Assembly: GCA_023091665.1 (NCBI GenBank)
Contig: JALJCQ010000009.1
Location: 1,488,001 to 1,552,000, forward strand
DNA: 64,000 nt
Source: Pythium myriotylum
Taxonomy: Eukaryota > Oomycota > Peronosporomycetes > Pythiales > Pythiaceae
Direction of reading: 5' to 3'
The notes beneath the pieces were generated by a model. The model did no database searches and had not been told where the DNA came from. It worked only from the letters and a program-made list of their open reading frames with translations. Positions 32,468 through 43,070 of the stretch are shown one piece after another (position 1 is the stretch's first letter; the number at the start of each line of letters is the position of its first letter). The translations under genes and the position numbers were made by a program.

Positions 32468-32669
32468 TGTTGTTAGGCCGTCAGTTTCGGGAGTGGCCGT
32501 GTGCGACTCGTGCCTGAAACGGCCGAGCGCACGCCAGGTGGCCACTCCTCCACATCCTTCGGCGAACCTGTGGCTGGGGGCCACCCTGTAGGATAAGGAT
32601 CTGGCTAATTTTTAATTTTAACCAATAGTAGGTTTCCTATATTACCTCTAAATAGTGCCACCTGTAACA
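32468..32669 (-). repeat. copia copy 1, 5' LTR
   Basis: 202 bp, partner of 26747-26948. On the coding strand it is followed by ACATTTCAAGTACTCGACC, where the primer-binding site should lie; I cannot match it to a tRNA by eye. Confidence 0.9.
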
Positions 32670-33010
32670 CCGAGCTTGAGATAGGTGATGGTTGTGTCTG
32701 CACTGAGTGATCCAAGAGTCATTGCCAAATAGCGACAATGTAAGAAAGAACAGGTCACCATCGTAGGCAGCGAATACATCAAGAAAATGCTCTGCACCTT
32801 CCGGGAAGCCACCGAGAACGTGTGAAGCGCTTGTCCTTGAGCTCATCGCCAATCTTCTCCACCAGCTTGACAGTGCGAAGGAATCGTTTGACGAACGCTA
32901 ACACGAGATTGCCTGAAACATTTCCTGAAGGTGAGTTGAAGGTTCTTCCTGACGATCAAACCGGTTCACGGGGAGGTAGCCTTCTCGCCGTTGCTTACAA
33001 AACCCTGCAC
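32670..33010 (-). pseudogene. hAT transposase, 5' part
   Basis: FVKRFLRTVKLVEKIGDELK and then, in another frame, VLGGFPEGAEHFLDVFAAYD resemble the hAT core around the first catalytic Asp (LDGW...EHFLAVFA), although that Asp reads as Gly here. Interrupted by the copia insertion at 32669. Confidence 0.6.
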
Positions 33011-33159
33011 GACATGCGCTCCACCTCCACCGCTACGCTCGCTGCAGCATCTTCGTGCTCCCGTCGCTAAGCTGCTTGGGTTGTAGTGTTAGACCTTCTC
33101 GTGTTGCCTCAGGATTGACGATCACTCTCCTCGAATCTTGAAGGATACGGTATGTCCAG

Positions 33160-33415
33160 AGTCTCCTACACGCAGTGTGAGATTGTACAACAGATGATGG
33201 TGGCAAAATGAGCGAAAGTGAAAACGAAACTTAGGTAGAAAGGACAGGAGGCTGGCCTCTCAAGGGAAAAGTGTAAGCCCTTGGAAACCGAATCCGGTGT
33301 CGAACAGCAAGCTGCCGATCACCAGACCATGTTCAGAAAAAAATGTGACATTTTTCCAGGGTTGTCCCCCGGAAATCAGGTTTCGAACTGAATAGAACTG
33401 ATGAGAGAATATATT
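33160..33415 (-). ncRNA. Third U2 snRNA-like sequence plus 3' flank, inverted
   Basis: Reading the minus strand from about 33412: a degenerate IIa hairpin (ATTCAGTTCGAAACCTGATT), IIb hairpin (CCGGGGGACAACCCTGG), T-rich Sm-like stretch, CTTG-loop stem III, then about 130 bases of 3' flank shared with 8470-8614. It follows a Utopia-type 3' UTR (33425-33545) as in the other copies. IIa has lost its perfect pairing, so a live gene is unlikely. Confidence 0.5.
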
Positions 33416-33424
33416 TGCGCCAGT

Positions 33425-33549
33425 TAGAAACCCACTGTGGGTACTACCTAGGTTGTCGCGTTAGCGTTGTCGGTATCCGAGTCTACTGGGTTTATGAGGG
33501 CGGTTACCTACATGGGTGGGGCCCTGTCGGTCTTGCGACCGTCTTCGGA

Positions 33550-33583
<34 letters not shown>

Positions 33584-34450
33584 CCCCCCCCCCTGTCCGC
33601 GCGTGGCTACAATAGATGAGGTCTTCTGTTGTCGAAGGGCAGCGGCTTTAAGAAGGGCTAGTGCCGTCTCGGAGGGCGTATGTGACGTGTGCACACTCGT
33701 GGCTGGTCTGCCCAAGTCGTCCCTGGAAGTCAGTGTAGGGGGCCCCGGCGCCACGCCGCTGGCTGCTGTGAGTATGGGGCGGCTGAGCCGTCGAGAGCAA
33801 CGATGCACGTGGCACCTGTGACGTGTTCACACTCGCAGCGAGTGTACCCATCTCACTGACGTCGACGGCCCCGATGGGCCGTGGATCAGCTGTTGCAGTA
33901 TCTGCGTCGTCGTCGTCCTCGTCATCGTCGTCTTTGTCGTCGAGGTCGTTGAGGCGTTGCCGCTTGTCGCTGACAAAGGCCACACGAGGTGGCGCCACAA
34001 CAGCAAGAACACGCGACGCCTGCTCGCGGTGGGAACGAGCAGCATCGCAGGGTCAGGGGGCTGGGGTTCTCACCGCCAGAGCGCGTTCGTCGGGGTTGGT
34101 GCGGCTGCGTCGACCGGCAACGACCACAAGCGGGCAGAGCACCGTGAGGCACTGGAGGGCGTGTCGAGCTGCTGCTCCGCGCGTTGGGAACGCGGCGGCG
34201 CAGAAACAGCCAGCCGCAAACCCGTCGACGAAAGGCATTTGGTGGTGGGCAGACCGACAGTGCGCGGCGAGCGCGGCGACGTCGCGGGTACACGGTGGAG
34301 ACGACGTCCTCCGTCTGTGGAGGCGCGAGGGCGAGCGGGGGCGTCTTCGTCGGGCGGTACTTCCGTGCTGTCGTGGTGGCCGAGGATCGGACCATTGTTG
34401 ACAGGCGTGTCACCGAGACGTGATAACCCATCCCCTGTGGCGTGGGACAC
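33425..34450 (-). pseudogene. Utopia-like element with internal deletion at a C run
   Basis: The minus strand carries the N-terminal zinc-finger/linker region (about 34450-33600), including KRQRLNDLDDKDDDDEDD and ADPRPIGAVDVSEMGTLAAS in one open frame (33648-33998). A C/G homopolymer of about 40 bases (33551-33593) with a few interruptions follows, then directly the 3' UTR block (33545-33425). RNase H, RT and endonuclease are all missing, so the homopolymer marks the deletion junction or an assembly gap. Confidence 0.8.
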
Positions 34451-34639
34451 GCTGGGTTGAGGCGGCCTGTCCCACGGCGGATCCGCCTAGTCGTCGTCCG
34501 CCACGCTGAAGAACGACTGGTCGCTGGTTACGCTGCTCTGGCTAGCTGCGGAGCACTCACTGTTGTGGACGGCGAGCGATCACGCCAGAAGAGCTGCATG
34601 GTGGCGAGGAAGGGTCAGAAGTTAGGCGTGGGTGAGGGA

Positions 34640-34735
34640 GAGATCAGTGAGTTGGCTTCGTCGGGGAGTGGTGTAAGCCTAGAGAAACCTGAACCGGCTA
34701 GCACAGCCGGGAGTGTCCCAGAAACTACATAACGA
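34640..34735 (-). other. U2-like 3' end upstream of the inverted Utopia copy
   Basis: The minus strand reads CTGTGCTAGCCGGTTCAGGT then AGGCTTACACC, matching 6355-6395 in the first U2-like copy. It lies on the 5' side of the element, so U2 3' sequence is found on both sides of Utopia sequence in this window. Confidence 0.5.
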
Positions 34736-34739
34736 TGGT

Positions 34740-36198
34740 AGAGTAAAATGAAATCTGTTCGACTTGTTGAGAAATTCACTTCAGTTAGCACATTTGTTGT
34801 GTGATCCACTGTGTTTGTGAAGGTCTAATCTTCGGAACCTGTTGGGGGAAGCGTCGTTTTTTTTTTTTGTGACCGCAACCAAACGATCCAGCTCGGAATG
34901 AAGTGTATCCAAAAGGTTCTCCTTCAATTTCGTCGCATTTCTTTTGTGAAAATCTCAAATCGTGATATCGTCTTCATCCAGGTACGCTAGCTTTGCGCAG
35001 TAGATCGCGAAGTAAAAGCAAGCACTATTGCCAGGCATCCGAATTAGTCGGAGTCCCAGAAGTTCGATAAACCAATCCAAGTTGGGGACAACGGTTTCGA
35101 ACCCATGCAATGCGTCGCCAATCCCAATGATACCGCCATGCGGAGTGCCTATGTCCCTTCCTCTCAACCCTGCACCATCAGGACACATATATAGATTCCG
35201 CAATAAATTGGTCGAACTGGCCCCCGACTTCAGCCTAAGTTTTCGGAGGGGGGGGGGGGGGGGGGGGGGGGTCTTGCGCTCGGCGTGTACCATGCGGCCA
35301 GCGACACCGCCTTCCGCACAAACGTAGGATCCTCCCTCCTGTCCTCCGCTTGGCCGCCGGAGGAGACTCAGTTGCCAGATGGGACTTCGGAGAATGAAGA
35401 TCAACACCATTAACAACCTTCTCTTTTCTTCGCGATCAGTTCAGAAAAAGACAGGCAACGCTGAAAAAGACAGGCAACGCTGAGCCGCTTTTTATGTCAA
35501 CAGTGATAAAAAGTCCAGAAAATAATCAGAACGAAGCATTGTCTAATTGTTAGGATCACTGCACTATCCGTGTATTCTGATTACGCTATCGACTTAGTAG
35601 GTGTAATCGAGTTGCGTCGTAGCAACAACCATATGGAGAGAGCGCAAGCGGCACTCAAAAAGCTCAACCGTAGCTAGGCGAACTGGGCTTCAAGGCTTAG
35701 CTGCTGGTGCGCGCGCACCGCGCGTCTCCCGCCAAAATAGAACTAATAAGACACCGTTAGTAACGCAGTTGAATAGACGAAATAAAAATTACTTACGACG
35801 GCGTGCTTGTTGGCGGTTGTAAATCGCCGTGACATTGCTGTGGCTTGCTGGGTGTGGTGCCTAATTTAGGATCTGGCAGTGCTTGCACACGGGACGTGAC
35901 TGATGTCGGGGTGCGGCTAAATCCTCACATGTCACCCATTGTGACACAAAGCGTATTCAAAGACTCTCCCAGCCTGGTGGGCAAGGCTGGCAAAAGTCGA
36001 CACTGTCTGGGTAGGTCCGCGTCGGGCACGGTGGAGTTCAGCTGATAGTGGATGCCGGGAGGTAGTCTCTGACGCTGACCTTTCCTCCCCCGGGGCTGTC
36101 GTCGCGGACTAGAACATAAGATGGGGTCAGCATCGTTCGTGCTGGTAGAAGGTCGGCTTGGCTATACCTGATTGAACGACAGAACTAGATAAACATTA
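34740..36198. other. Mostly non-coding; one minus-strand remnant at 34955-35416
   Basis: The minus-strand ORF 34955-35416 has protein-like text in its second half (DIGTPHGGIIGIGDALHGFE, then LIRMPGNSACFYFAIYCAKL). The latter vaguely resembles the DGNCLF-type start of OTU proteases, but the family is not established. A G run of about 26 at 35246-35271 interrupts it. Nothing else recognised. Confidence 0.3.
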
Positions 36199-36845
36199 TG
36201 AACCCCGAGGAAATCTTCGAGAAGGTGATGAATCGCGGTTGGAAGGCGAAGTTCCTAAGCTCGCGCAGGCTCCGCCGTGAGTACGAATATTTTGACTCAG
36301 CGACTCCAGCCTAAGAGCGGAATGAAGGTGCGTGCTGGCTCCGTAACAAGCCTGGTCTTGTTGCGTATGGACGTGAGCTTCTCTTTACAAAGAAAGCTGA
36401 CCGCGTTCCAGCGCATTTGCTGTCCCCGCCACAACAGCGTAGGACCCAGTCCCCAGTGCGCTACAGAAGCTCTTCAATGTTACCCCAGCGAACACCAATG
36501 CCAAGCTTTGCTGATGTCTCTCGTACAAGAGCGTCGGCGGTGCCCGAATTCCACGAAACCCTTCCCATCCTTCATATCGGCTAGTCAATTCTACTGACAA
36601 GAGTGCCAAGGGCTACATTATTGGGCGGACCTGCAAAGTCTGTTCTGTGTTGACACTACGGCAAGATGGCAGAGATTCCGCGTGAAGGAGTGCAAGAGGT
36701 ATCCCGTAATTTCGTGTTAAGTTCGGACGACAACGGGATATTGGAGGCTAACCCGAACATGTGAGGCAGGCATTGTGACACTTGTAAGCATGGATCGCAG
36801 GTGGTGCACTCATGCGAGGCACATCGATTCGGGTGAGATGAGACC
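36199..36845 (+). pseudogene. Unknown transposon-like ORF with zinc-ribbon remnants
   Basis: From ATG 36199: MNPEEIFEKVMNRGWKAKFL, a TAA after 38 codons, then the same frame continues WLRNKPGLVAYGRELLFTKK. Cys-rich pieces follow (YIIGRTCKVCSVLTL near 36620; HCDTCKHGSQVVHSCEAHRF near 36770), resembling the C-terminal zinc cluster of transposases. Family not identified. Confidence 0.35.
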
Positions 36846-36849
36846 GTGT

Positions 36850-37985
36850 TTCCAGATACGGCACGAGGCATGGGCAAACGGATTGGCCATACCTGCTACT
36901 GCTCCCATCCTGATCCGGTTTTGCCAAACGAAAGCGCAGTTGGCATCCACAAGCTCGGGGCCGGAAGAGTCAAAGTGAGGAGAAAACTCACCCAGATACA
37001 GTTAGGAACTCATTTGTTCGCGCGCGAGGAACCGGACAGAGTTTTCATACTTTGGCCATGCAGCTCTTCACGAGCGAGCGCGTACTCCTGCGCGATTCGC
37101 GCCATTTATTTCTAACGTAAATGGTCAATTCAAGAAACCTGAACAATTTTAGAAAATGACACACCAAATTAGCGGTAAAAATGATTGGCTGAAATCCCAC
37201 CACAGATTCCCTGTGTGGCACGATTCCCCCCACAAACAGATTCGGAAACCTTTGGTGAACATGGCTGGCTCCGTGCACTCGATCCACCATGAGGGCAACC
37301 CAACGATGGGCAAACGCAATAGCTACGAAGTTTTGGAAGTTGAAGATGCCGTACTGCGTGTATTTGACGGAGGGTGCCTCGTAAGTTAGTAAGGATGAAA
37401 AGATTTAAGAAGATGACCGAAGGTTTCAGAGAGTAAGAGGGAGTCGTTCAATGTATTATTGTTGTTCTTTTGTCCGCGCGCGCAGCACCGCCTGCGCCTA
37501 CGCGGGGTGCGGGTAAATGCCCAGCACTACGTTGAAGTCAGAGTCCGCGGCGGGAGGGTTGTCGCGGTTATCCTCCCTCCGGATTTCATTGCGCTAGTTC
37601 ATTTTGAGCAGATCCTTCGTTTCGGCCTCGGCGGAAGGGCAAACATATGTCGTGTGTGTGGACGGGTCATAAACTCTAAAAGCGGATATTTGGTTACAAC
37701 GGATAAATTTTATGAAATATGATATCTCCTTCTGCTGCAACATTGGACAAAAAGATTTTGATCCCAAAACAAAAATCAAGACGCTTGAGTTCTCTTTAAC
37801 TGATCCTGCGATTTTCGCACTTCCCATTTTCAAGCCGTACTCTCTGATCGGTTGCTTCTATGTAAGTGTTCGGACCTCTGCGACTCGATAACCAGACGTG
37901 TGGATCCCAATCGTGTTCGAAAATTTGAAAATCGATATTTGGAGCATGAGAAGTCGAGGATTTTGTTAGGATGTCGAAAATCCTC
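36850..37985. other. No supportable gene
   Basis: Short ORFs only (for example 37156-37389 and 37459-37722). None shows motifs I recognise. Confidence 0.3.
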
Positions 37986-37991
37986 TCTTAA

Positions 37992-38322
37992 CCCTTCCGC
38001 AATCACCTCCGTGCAAACAGGGATTGTATGGATACTTCAATCAAGTCAAAATTTCCATATCGTGTAAATTTTACACGTTGTGGAATCGCAACAAGTGAAG
38101 TTTCCCGCAAACCTACCGCCTTTGGTCGCAAATTTCCAAATAGTTTCGAGGTTATTGTTATTTAACCTTGAGAGTTTGTGAGGTTTTGTTGAGGTTTTTG
38201 CGAAACTTCAATGACGGTTTTTTTTAAACGTGTAAAATTTACACGTTCTGAGGGGTTCAATCACACTGGCTTATGAGAAACCCTCGGAACGTGTAAAATT
38301 TACACGGTTGATTGCGAAAGAG
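37992..38322. mobile_element. piggyBac-type MITE, second family, 331 bp
   Basis: Begins CCCTTCCGCAATCACC after TTAA (37988-37991) and ends TTGATTGCGAAAGAG before TTTA. It contains three palindromes of the type GTGTAAAATTTACAC (38062, 38230, 38291). The terminal sequence differs from both the 13.3-kb MITE and the large element, so this is a separate family. Confidence 0.75.
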
Positions 38323-38593
38323 TTTACATGTCCATTAATGTTATTAGTTTGATAAATGGCGCGAAACGCGCAGGAGTGCGCGCTCCCGGGCACCCTAAAA
38401 AGGGTTTGGTGTGCGCGGGAAGTTGAGTTGAAACAGGGTGCCGGGGATTTGCAGTCTGCTCGCTGTTGATTGGTGGAATCAACAATTGTCGTTTTTATGT
38501 GTTCTTACGACGAAAGAAACACTCGATTTTGTATAGAGGGTGTAAACATGGTTTCGGTGAGAAATCTCGGGATAATGGGGCTCGATGCGTTAG

Positions 38594-38740
38594 CCCTTTC
38601 GCAAGCACCTCCGTGCAACAGGGTAGGTAATGACGGGTTTTGTAAAACGTGTAAAACTTGCACGTTCTGAGGGGTCAATCACACCAACTCATGAGAGACC
38701 CTTGGAACGCGTAAAATTTACACGGTTGATTGCGAAAGGG
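38594..38740. mobile_element. piggyBac-type MITE, second family, short copy
   Basis: Begins CCCTTTCGCAAGCACC and ends GGTTGATTGCGAAAGGG; flanks TTAG and TAAA are TTAA-like but imperfect. It has the same internal blocks as 37992-38322 (CACGTTCTGAGGGG and two ACGTGTAAAA-type palindromes), so it is a deleted sister copy. Confidence 0.7.
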
Positions 38741-38759
38741 TAAATGCCATCTTGTAGAA

Positions 38760-39859
38760 GGGGGGGGGGGGGGTTCCTTGCTGCGAGTGAACGCTACTTG
38801 GCTCATGTCTTTGCTGGGTCTGAAATATTTCTTCATCGTTGTCTCGACTTGCTGAATCGACTCGATTCGTCGTGCCGGTACCTTGTTGGACGGTGATGCC
38901 TTGTGCTTCTTGTGGGGTGTAGCAGTACCGTTTTGCTGGCTCTTTCGCTTGCCTGGAGTATCAGACTCAGCGTCGGCGTTTTTAGAATGTTCTGGGTGTA
39001 GCTGATGCTCGAGAGTGTCGAATTCGTCACCTTGTAGGAGTCCACTTTGAACAAAGCTGTTCAATTGTGGTTTGACCTTCACATCAAAACATAAAATCGC
39101 GAGAATAGGAACAGTGAATGAAACAGTAATTTGTACCTGAAGGTGCTTCCACAGATAGAGCACATCAATTTGGCCGTTTACGTTCGACGAGAATTCTTCT
39201 TGATTGCCGGACTATATGCACTTGCCAACGGCGACCTTGTAAGCTCTGTTTACCTCCTCCCACATCGCTTCCATTCGATCCGCGGAATGCGCGACAATGA
39301 TTCCTGGGATGACGTCTAGTTCTTTGAAATCTTCATCATCAAACGCAATTACAGCTATGTCTTCCCTCTCTGTGGCGAAAGCATTAGTGAGTGTACGCCG
39401 GCAGGCCTTGGCGGGTGTGTCTCTATCTGCGCCCGAAAGCGATTCCCTTTAACGGCTCTTAGATTCAGCAACGAGCTCCAGTGCAAATGGCAGTGGTGGA
39501 TACGAACGAGATTCAGCAAATCTTGTGCTAAACTCGTCTATAAAAAGTAAATTTAAAAGCCAGAACATGCAATGCTTGGTACGCCGAATCGCCGTGGAGG
39601 GCGGTGCCTGCAGGGTCTGGAGACCGCGACTCTCCATGTACGCTGGGAAGGTCTCATCGTGAGACCGTAGCAGCGCGATGCGACCGGCTTTCTTGGTGCC
39701 GTGTGGGGCGCTGATGTCGCGGTTTTTGCACTCCTCGCGAAGCTCGGTCGTGTTCCACTTCTCATATAATAACCCCCTCGCAGTTTCTGTGACCCCAGCT
39801 GCGAGCTCTCCCCTGTACCGCAGCTGAATCGTTGATGGCTCAATCTCGTCGAACGGCAA
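38760..39859 (-). pseudogene. SAP-domain protein, probably of a transposon, with stops
   Basis: From 39859: MPFDEIEPSTIQLRYRGELA, a SAP motif (WNTTELREECKNRDISAP then KKAGRIALLRSH) at about residues 34-70, and further text after an in-frame TAA (39449-39451) and a TAG near 39208. The frame continues well: EREDIAVIAFDDEDFKELDV, MEAMWEEVNRAYKVAVGK, QIDVLYLWKHLQ. A 60-nt GT-AG intron is predicted at 39077-39136. The tail is Lys-rich and ends at a G run near 38760. SAP domains bind A/T-rich DNA. The two stops make it a pseudogene as written. Confidence 0.55.
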
Positions 39860-39860
39860 C

Positions 39861-41144
39861 GAGTCTTACACTGCAGGATCGACTCGTCGCTCGGGCCTGG
39901 ATCGGCGGCGCCTGCTCCCCCACTCTTGAGCCCACCAGTCACAGCCTTTGTGATTTTCAAACGGTATTGTGGAGTGTCCCGCTAAGCCTGCATGCTGGGG
40001 CTGCCCAGCTGTTGGAATCGGACCTTTCACATTGACACTTTTTGACCAATCACACCACGCCAGCTGGCGTGCCAGCTGAACCGTGACCGTGATTCATTCC
40101 TAACCGCTCATGATGGGTGTATGAACCTCATTTCTGATAAACACCACGTGCACCAAGCGTGGTTGGGAATAGCTCTGAGAGAAGTTGCGAGTGTATTGAT
40201 AGTTAGTTAAGCGAGGCTCTCTAACTCATATAGTATATTCCCCTAATTTTCCTGGGTTTGTTGGTTATCTTTGGAGAGAAAACGCTTTCCCGGAGATATA
40301 AATGTTGGCGGACCACAGAAATCAGCAGCGCTGCCGCATGCAATTATCGAGAGTTGAAAATTTGCTGTTGCTGTCTTGCTCCAAACGTTGACAGATCCCT
40401 TGATCGCGACCATGCGTCTGGATTTCTAGTGTGAAAGAAATGCAATCTCATTGACATTGGACAGTCGGTCTGCAGTCAGTTTCCTCTCGATAACCTCCTT
40501 GGCTAACGCTGAGAAACGGTTTGTGAATAACATTAATCGAGACCTCGTTCCTGCGACGGGAGATCACTTGCGCCATCCGTGTGGCCAGCTCCGGAGAGCG
40601 ATTTAGGAATCTTGGGTACCAGTCGGACCTTGTAGGGCACCATGGAGACCTCCGACGCCGTCTCGATGATTTCCGCGGGCTCAACCGGTACACCCTCCAC
40701 CCGCATACCGACGATCCACTGGAAAACATGCTGCTTTAAGTTCTGGTGGAGCGTTGAGGTGGCCCTCGTCGCTTCACGATCACTTCGACGCCAAGGCGAG
40801 CTTTTTTCACGCCCCTGCCCAACACTGAGTAATTGATATCCTTATCCTCGATGACTAACTTTTGCGTTCTGCCTGTCGAGAACGAGAGCTCCTGCTTCCT
40901 GAAGCTTTCGCTCGTCATAGCTTCGACGTTGCCGCGTTATTTGTCCAGTTCAACAATGGCACAACGAGACTACCATCAACCTTGACTTCCCTCCACATGT
41001 TTGGCGCGAAAAGTGGCAGTCGAAAATGAATCAATTATGACGGGTATAAAAATAAGGGCATGCAGGACTCCCCTGTGATTGGAGAGCAGTATGTAAGAGC
41101 AAGTGGCAGAGACTGGTCCGAGTGGCCTAAACCGGCGTTCTACG
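39861..41144. other. Mostly non-coding; possible CENP-B-HTH remnant at 40448-40918 (minus)
   Basis: Minus-strand text HVFQWIVGMRVEGVPVEPAE then RMAQVISRRRNEVSINVIHK in another frame looks like a CENP-B-type HTH fragment from a pogo-like transposase; weak. A short stem CAGCTGGC-GT-GCCAGCTG is at about 40063-40080. TATAAAAATA at 41044 precedes the left end of the large piggyBac element. Confidence 0.3.
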
Positions 41145-41743
41145 TTAACCCTTTCGCGAACGCGAGCTGAACAATAGGAAGTGTATCAATACAAATTTCA
41201 AGTATAATATTTATAGATCGTGCAAAATTTGCCCGTTCCCCATTCCCGCACCCATAATTTCGTCTTTCCATATCACGCATTCGAAAAATTGGGCTGTTCC
41301 CTCAACCCAAAAGTGGATAAATTTTTACCGTCCCATCCCTCGATCGTGCAAAATTTGATCGTTTGACTTGTCGATGTTGATTGGAGAAAAATGTGGGGTC
41401 AAGCAACGATTGGAGAAATAGCTGCAACAAGTGCCGTTGCTTTCCGACACCACTCAATTGAACGCCGTTGTTTTCAGGAAAGTTTCAAAGCTAATCTTCG
41501 CGGCTGTCCATCCCTCGTCATCACATGATGCGTGAGCTCGTTGCCACATATTCATCGTGGCCCACTCAACCAGTTCTCCACCTCCTCCTAGCCATTCGAC
41601 TTCGCTCTGCTCCGCTCCGCCATCTCAACAGCGACAGCAAACGCCTCCAAAACAACACAATGCGCGTGCAACGAATGTGTAAGTAAACGTGATTCTCATC
41701 GTTGGTTGATGCATGCTAACGTCCTGTCCCGCTCAAGCTGTCA

Positions 41744-42595
41744 TTGATTCCCATCAAGCACGAGTTTTCTCGCTCTCGTGCCACAGTTGCTCTGGGTCTC
41801 ACAATCATGGAGCACCCGATCGTCCGCATGTTCCCCGAGGAGGTCCGTATGATCGTCGATAAGTTCAGCGACGAGCGCATCCGCACTCGCGATCGTCGAA
41901 GCCTCGTCGTCATCCTCCGTGGGCTACCAGGGTGCGGGAAGTCAACGTTCGCAGTTTTCCTCAAGCTTTACGCCGAATCGATTGGGCTCGAGGCCCAGAT
42001 CTGCAGCGCAGACACATATTTCATCACTCACCACGGTTACAGATATGATTCGACCAGGCTCGGGGAAGCGCATGCGCGTTGCCAAGCGGAGTGTTTCCAA
42101 GCGCTGATTCGACGTGTTCCGATCGTGATAATCGACAACACCAACGTGACGTACTCAGAGTGGAACAGATACGTGTTGCTGGCACGAGAGGGCTACCACG
42201 CATTCTGTCGCGTCAGTTTCGAGGGAAATCTCGACGTTCAAGACCTCCTCACTCGCTCGTGGCACGACATTCCTGAGTCAACGATGCGCAGGCGACTCCA
42301 GTTGTTCTATCAGGACAACGAAGCTTACGCTGCACACTACACGGTCGCCATCCGCCGCGATATTTTCGCCGCGCAAGATGATCAAGTCCTGGAGCGAACC
42401 CATCCGATGCTGCTCATGTTCTTCGAGTTGATACGAGAACGGGTTGACGCTTTCGCGACGTTGCGGGCGGGTGCGACTGGATGGGATGCGCTCCAGAGCC
42501 TCTCTTCGTTCTTCGCGGTCTCCCGGGATGCGGCAAGACGACATTTGCTTTGCAGACGAAGGTGTACGCCCAAGCTCGGCGACTCCAGACCCTGA
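41744..42595 (+). CDS. P-loop kinase-like protein (AAA_33 / N4BP2-PNK type), domain 1
   Basis: Walker A LRGLPGCGKST at about residues 63-73, then ICSADTYFITHHGYRYD (substrate-lid region of polynucleotide-kinase-like AAA_33 proteins), GEAHARCQAECFQAL, and VPIVIIDNTNVTYSEWNRYV (Walker B-like with the DNTN signature). These proteins phosphorylate nucleic-acid ends or similar substrates; the substrate here is unknown. The first methionines (IPIKHEFSRS.., MEHPIVRMFPEEVRM) are both possible starts; the second, at about residue 23, fits the domain better. The last about 35 residues are probably a frame artefact because the second kinase domain begins in another frame there. Confidence 0.75.
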   Translation: MIPIKHEFSRSRATVALGLTIMEHPIVRMFPEEVRMIVDKFSDERIRTRDRRSLVVILRGLPGCGKSTFAVFLKLYAESIGLEAQICSADTYFITHHGYRYDSTRLGEAHARCQAECFQALIRRVPIVIIDNTNVTYSEWNRYVLLAREGYHAFCRVSFEGNLDVQDLLTRSWHDIPESTMRRRLQLFYQDNEAYAAHYTVAIRRDIFAAQDDQVLERTHPMLLMFFELIRERVDAFATLRAGATGWDALQSLSSFFAVSRDAARRHLLCRRRCTPKLGDSRP

Positions 42596-43002
42596 TCTGT
42601 TCAAGCGACGACGTCTTCCGCAGCCAGCAAGGCTTCCATTTTGTGCCGGCCAACCTTGCCAACGCCCGTGGGGAATGCCTGCAGACGCTGCGCTTCGCTC
42701 TCCACCGCCATGTCCCTGTCGTCGTCGTCGATGACGCGCATATCACGGCCGCCGAATGGACCCCAGTTTTGGCCGAAGTGCGTTTGCATCAGGTCGTATT
42801 CGTGAACTTCGTGTGCACTACGATGGAGCAAGCTCAAGCACTGATCTCGCGTACGTTCACACACTGCACTGAGTACGATCGCGCGAGGCTGCCCACCAAC
42901 TTCCAAGAAATCCAAGCTGCGCAACTCCCAGAGCACGTGGACGTCTTCCCAACGTTCAACGCATGGGATTTCCTTACGGAAGATGCCCATCGCTACAACT
43001 AG
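42481..43002 (+). CDS. P-loop kinase-like protein, domain 2 (tandem copy)
   Basis: LRGLPGCGKTTFALQTKVYA repeats the Walker A context of the preceding ORF, followed by ICSSDDVFRSQQGFHFVP and VPVVVVDDAHITAAEW, where DNTN is replaced by DDAH. It overlaps the first ORF by about 115 bases in a different frame. Either one two-domain protein was split by a frameshift near 42440-42500, or a short intron joins them. The C-terminus ends PTFNAWDFLTEDAHRYN. The altered Walker-B region may weaken catalysis. Confidence 0.65.
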   Translation: MGCAPEPLFVLRGLPGCGKTTFALQTKVYAQARRLQTLICSSDDVFRSQQGFHFVPANLANARGECLQTLRFALHRHVPVVVVDDAHITAAEWTPVLAEVRLHQVVFVNFVCTTMEQAQALISRTFTHCTEYDRARLPTNFQEIQAAQLPEHVDVFPTFNAWDFLTEDAHRYN

Positions 43003-43070
43003 TGCGGTCGCTCCTGCGGCGTGAATTTGATCTCGTAATGGACTTCATTTTTACTTCATTTTTGCCATCC

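Larger units (their letters stand above)
26747..32669 (-). mobile_element. Ty1/copia LTR retrotransposon, copy 1
   Basis: LTRs at 26747-26948 and 32468-32669 (202 bp each, about one difference by eye) begin and end TGTTR...TAACA. A purine-rich tract AGTGGGAG immediately precedes the 3' LTR on the coding strand. The interior encodes Gag, protease, integrase, RT and RNase H in that order, which defines copia. Flanking pentamers CCAAG/CCGAG are a target duplication with one change. Inserted in a hAT transposase gene. Near-identical LTRs indicate a young insertion. Confidence 0.93.

Noticed and set aside
26742..32674. Copia copy 1 lacking a target duplication
   Set aside because: Using the true LTR start (TGTTGTTAGG) the flanks are CCAAG and CCGAG, a duplication with one later change.
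34955..35100. OTU protease in the minus-strand ORF
   Set aside because: Only a loose resemblance at GNSACFYFAI; no histidine motif found and a G run disrupts the ORF.
40448..40918. Host gene on the minus strand
   Set aside because: Frame changes and HTH-like text point to a transposase remnant instead.
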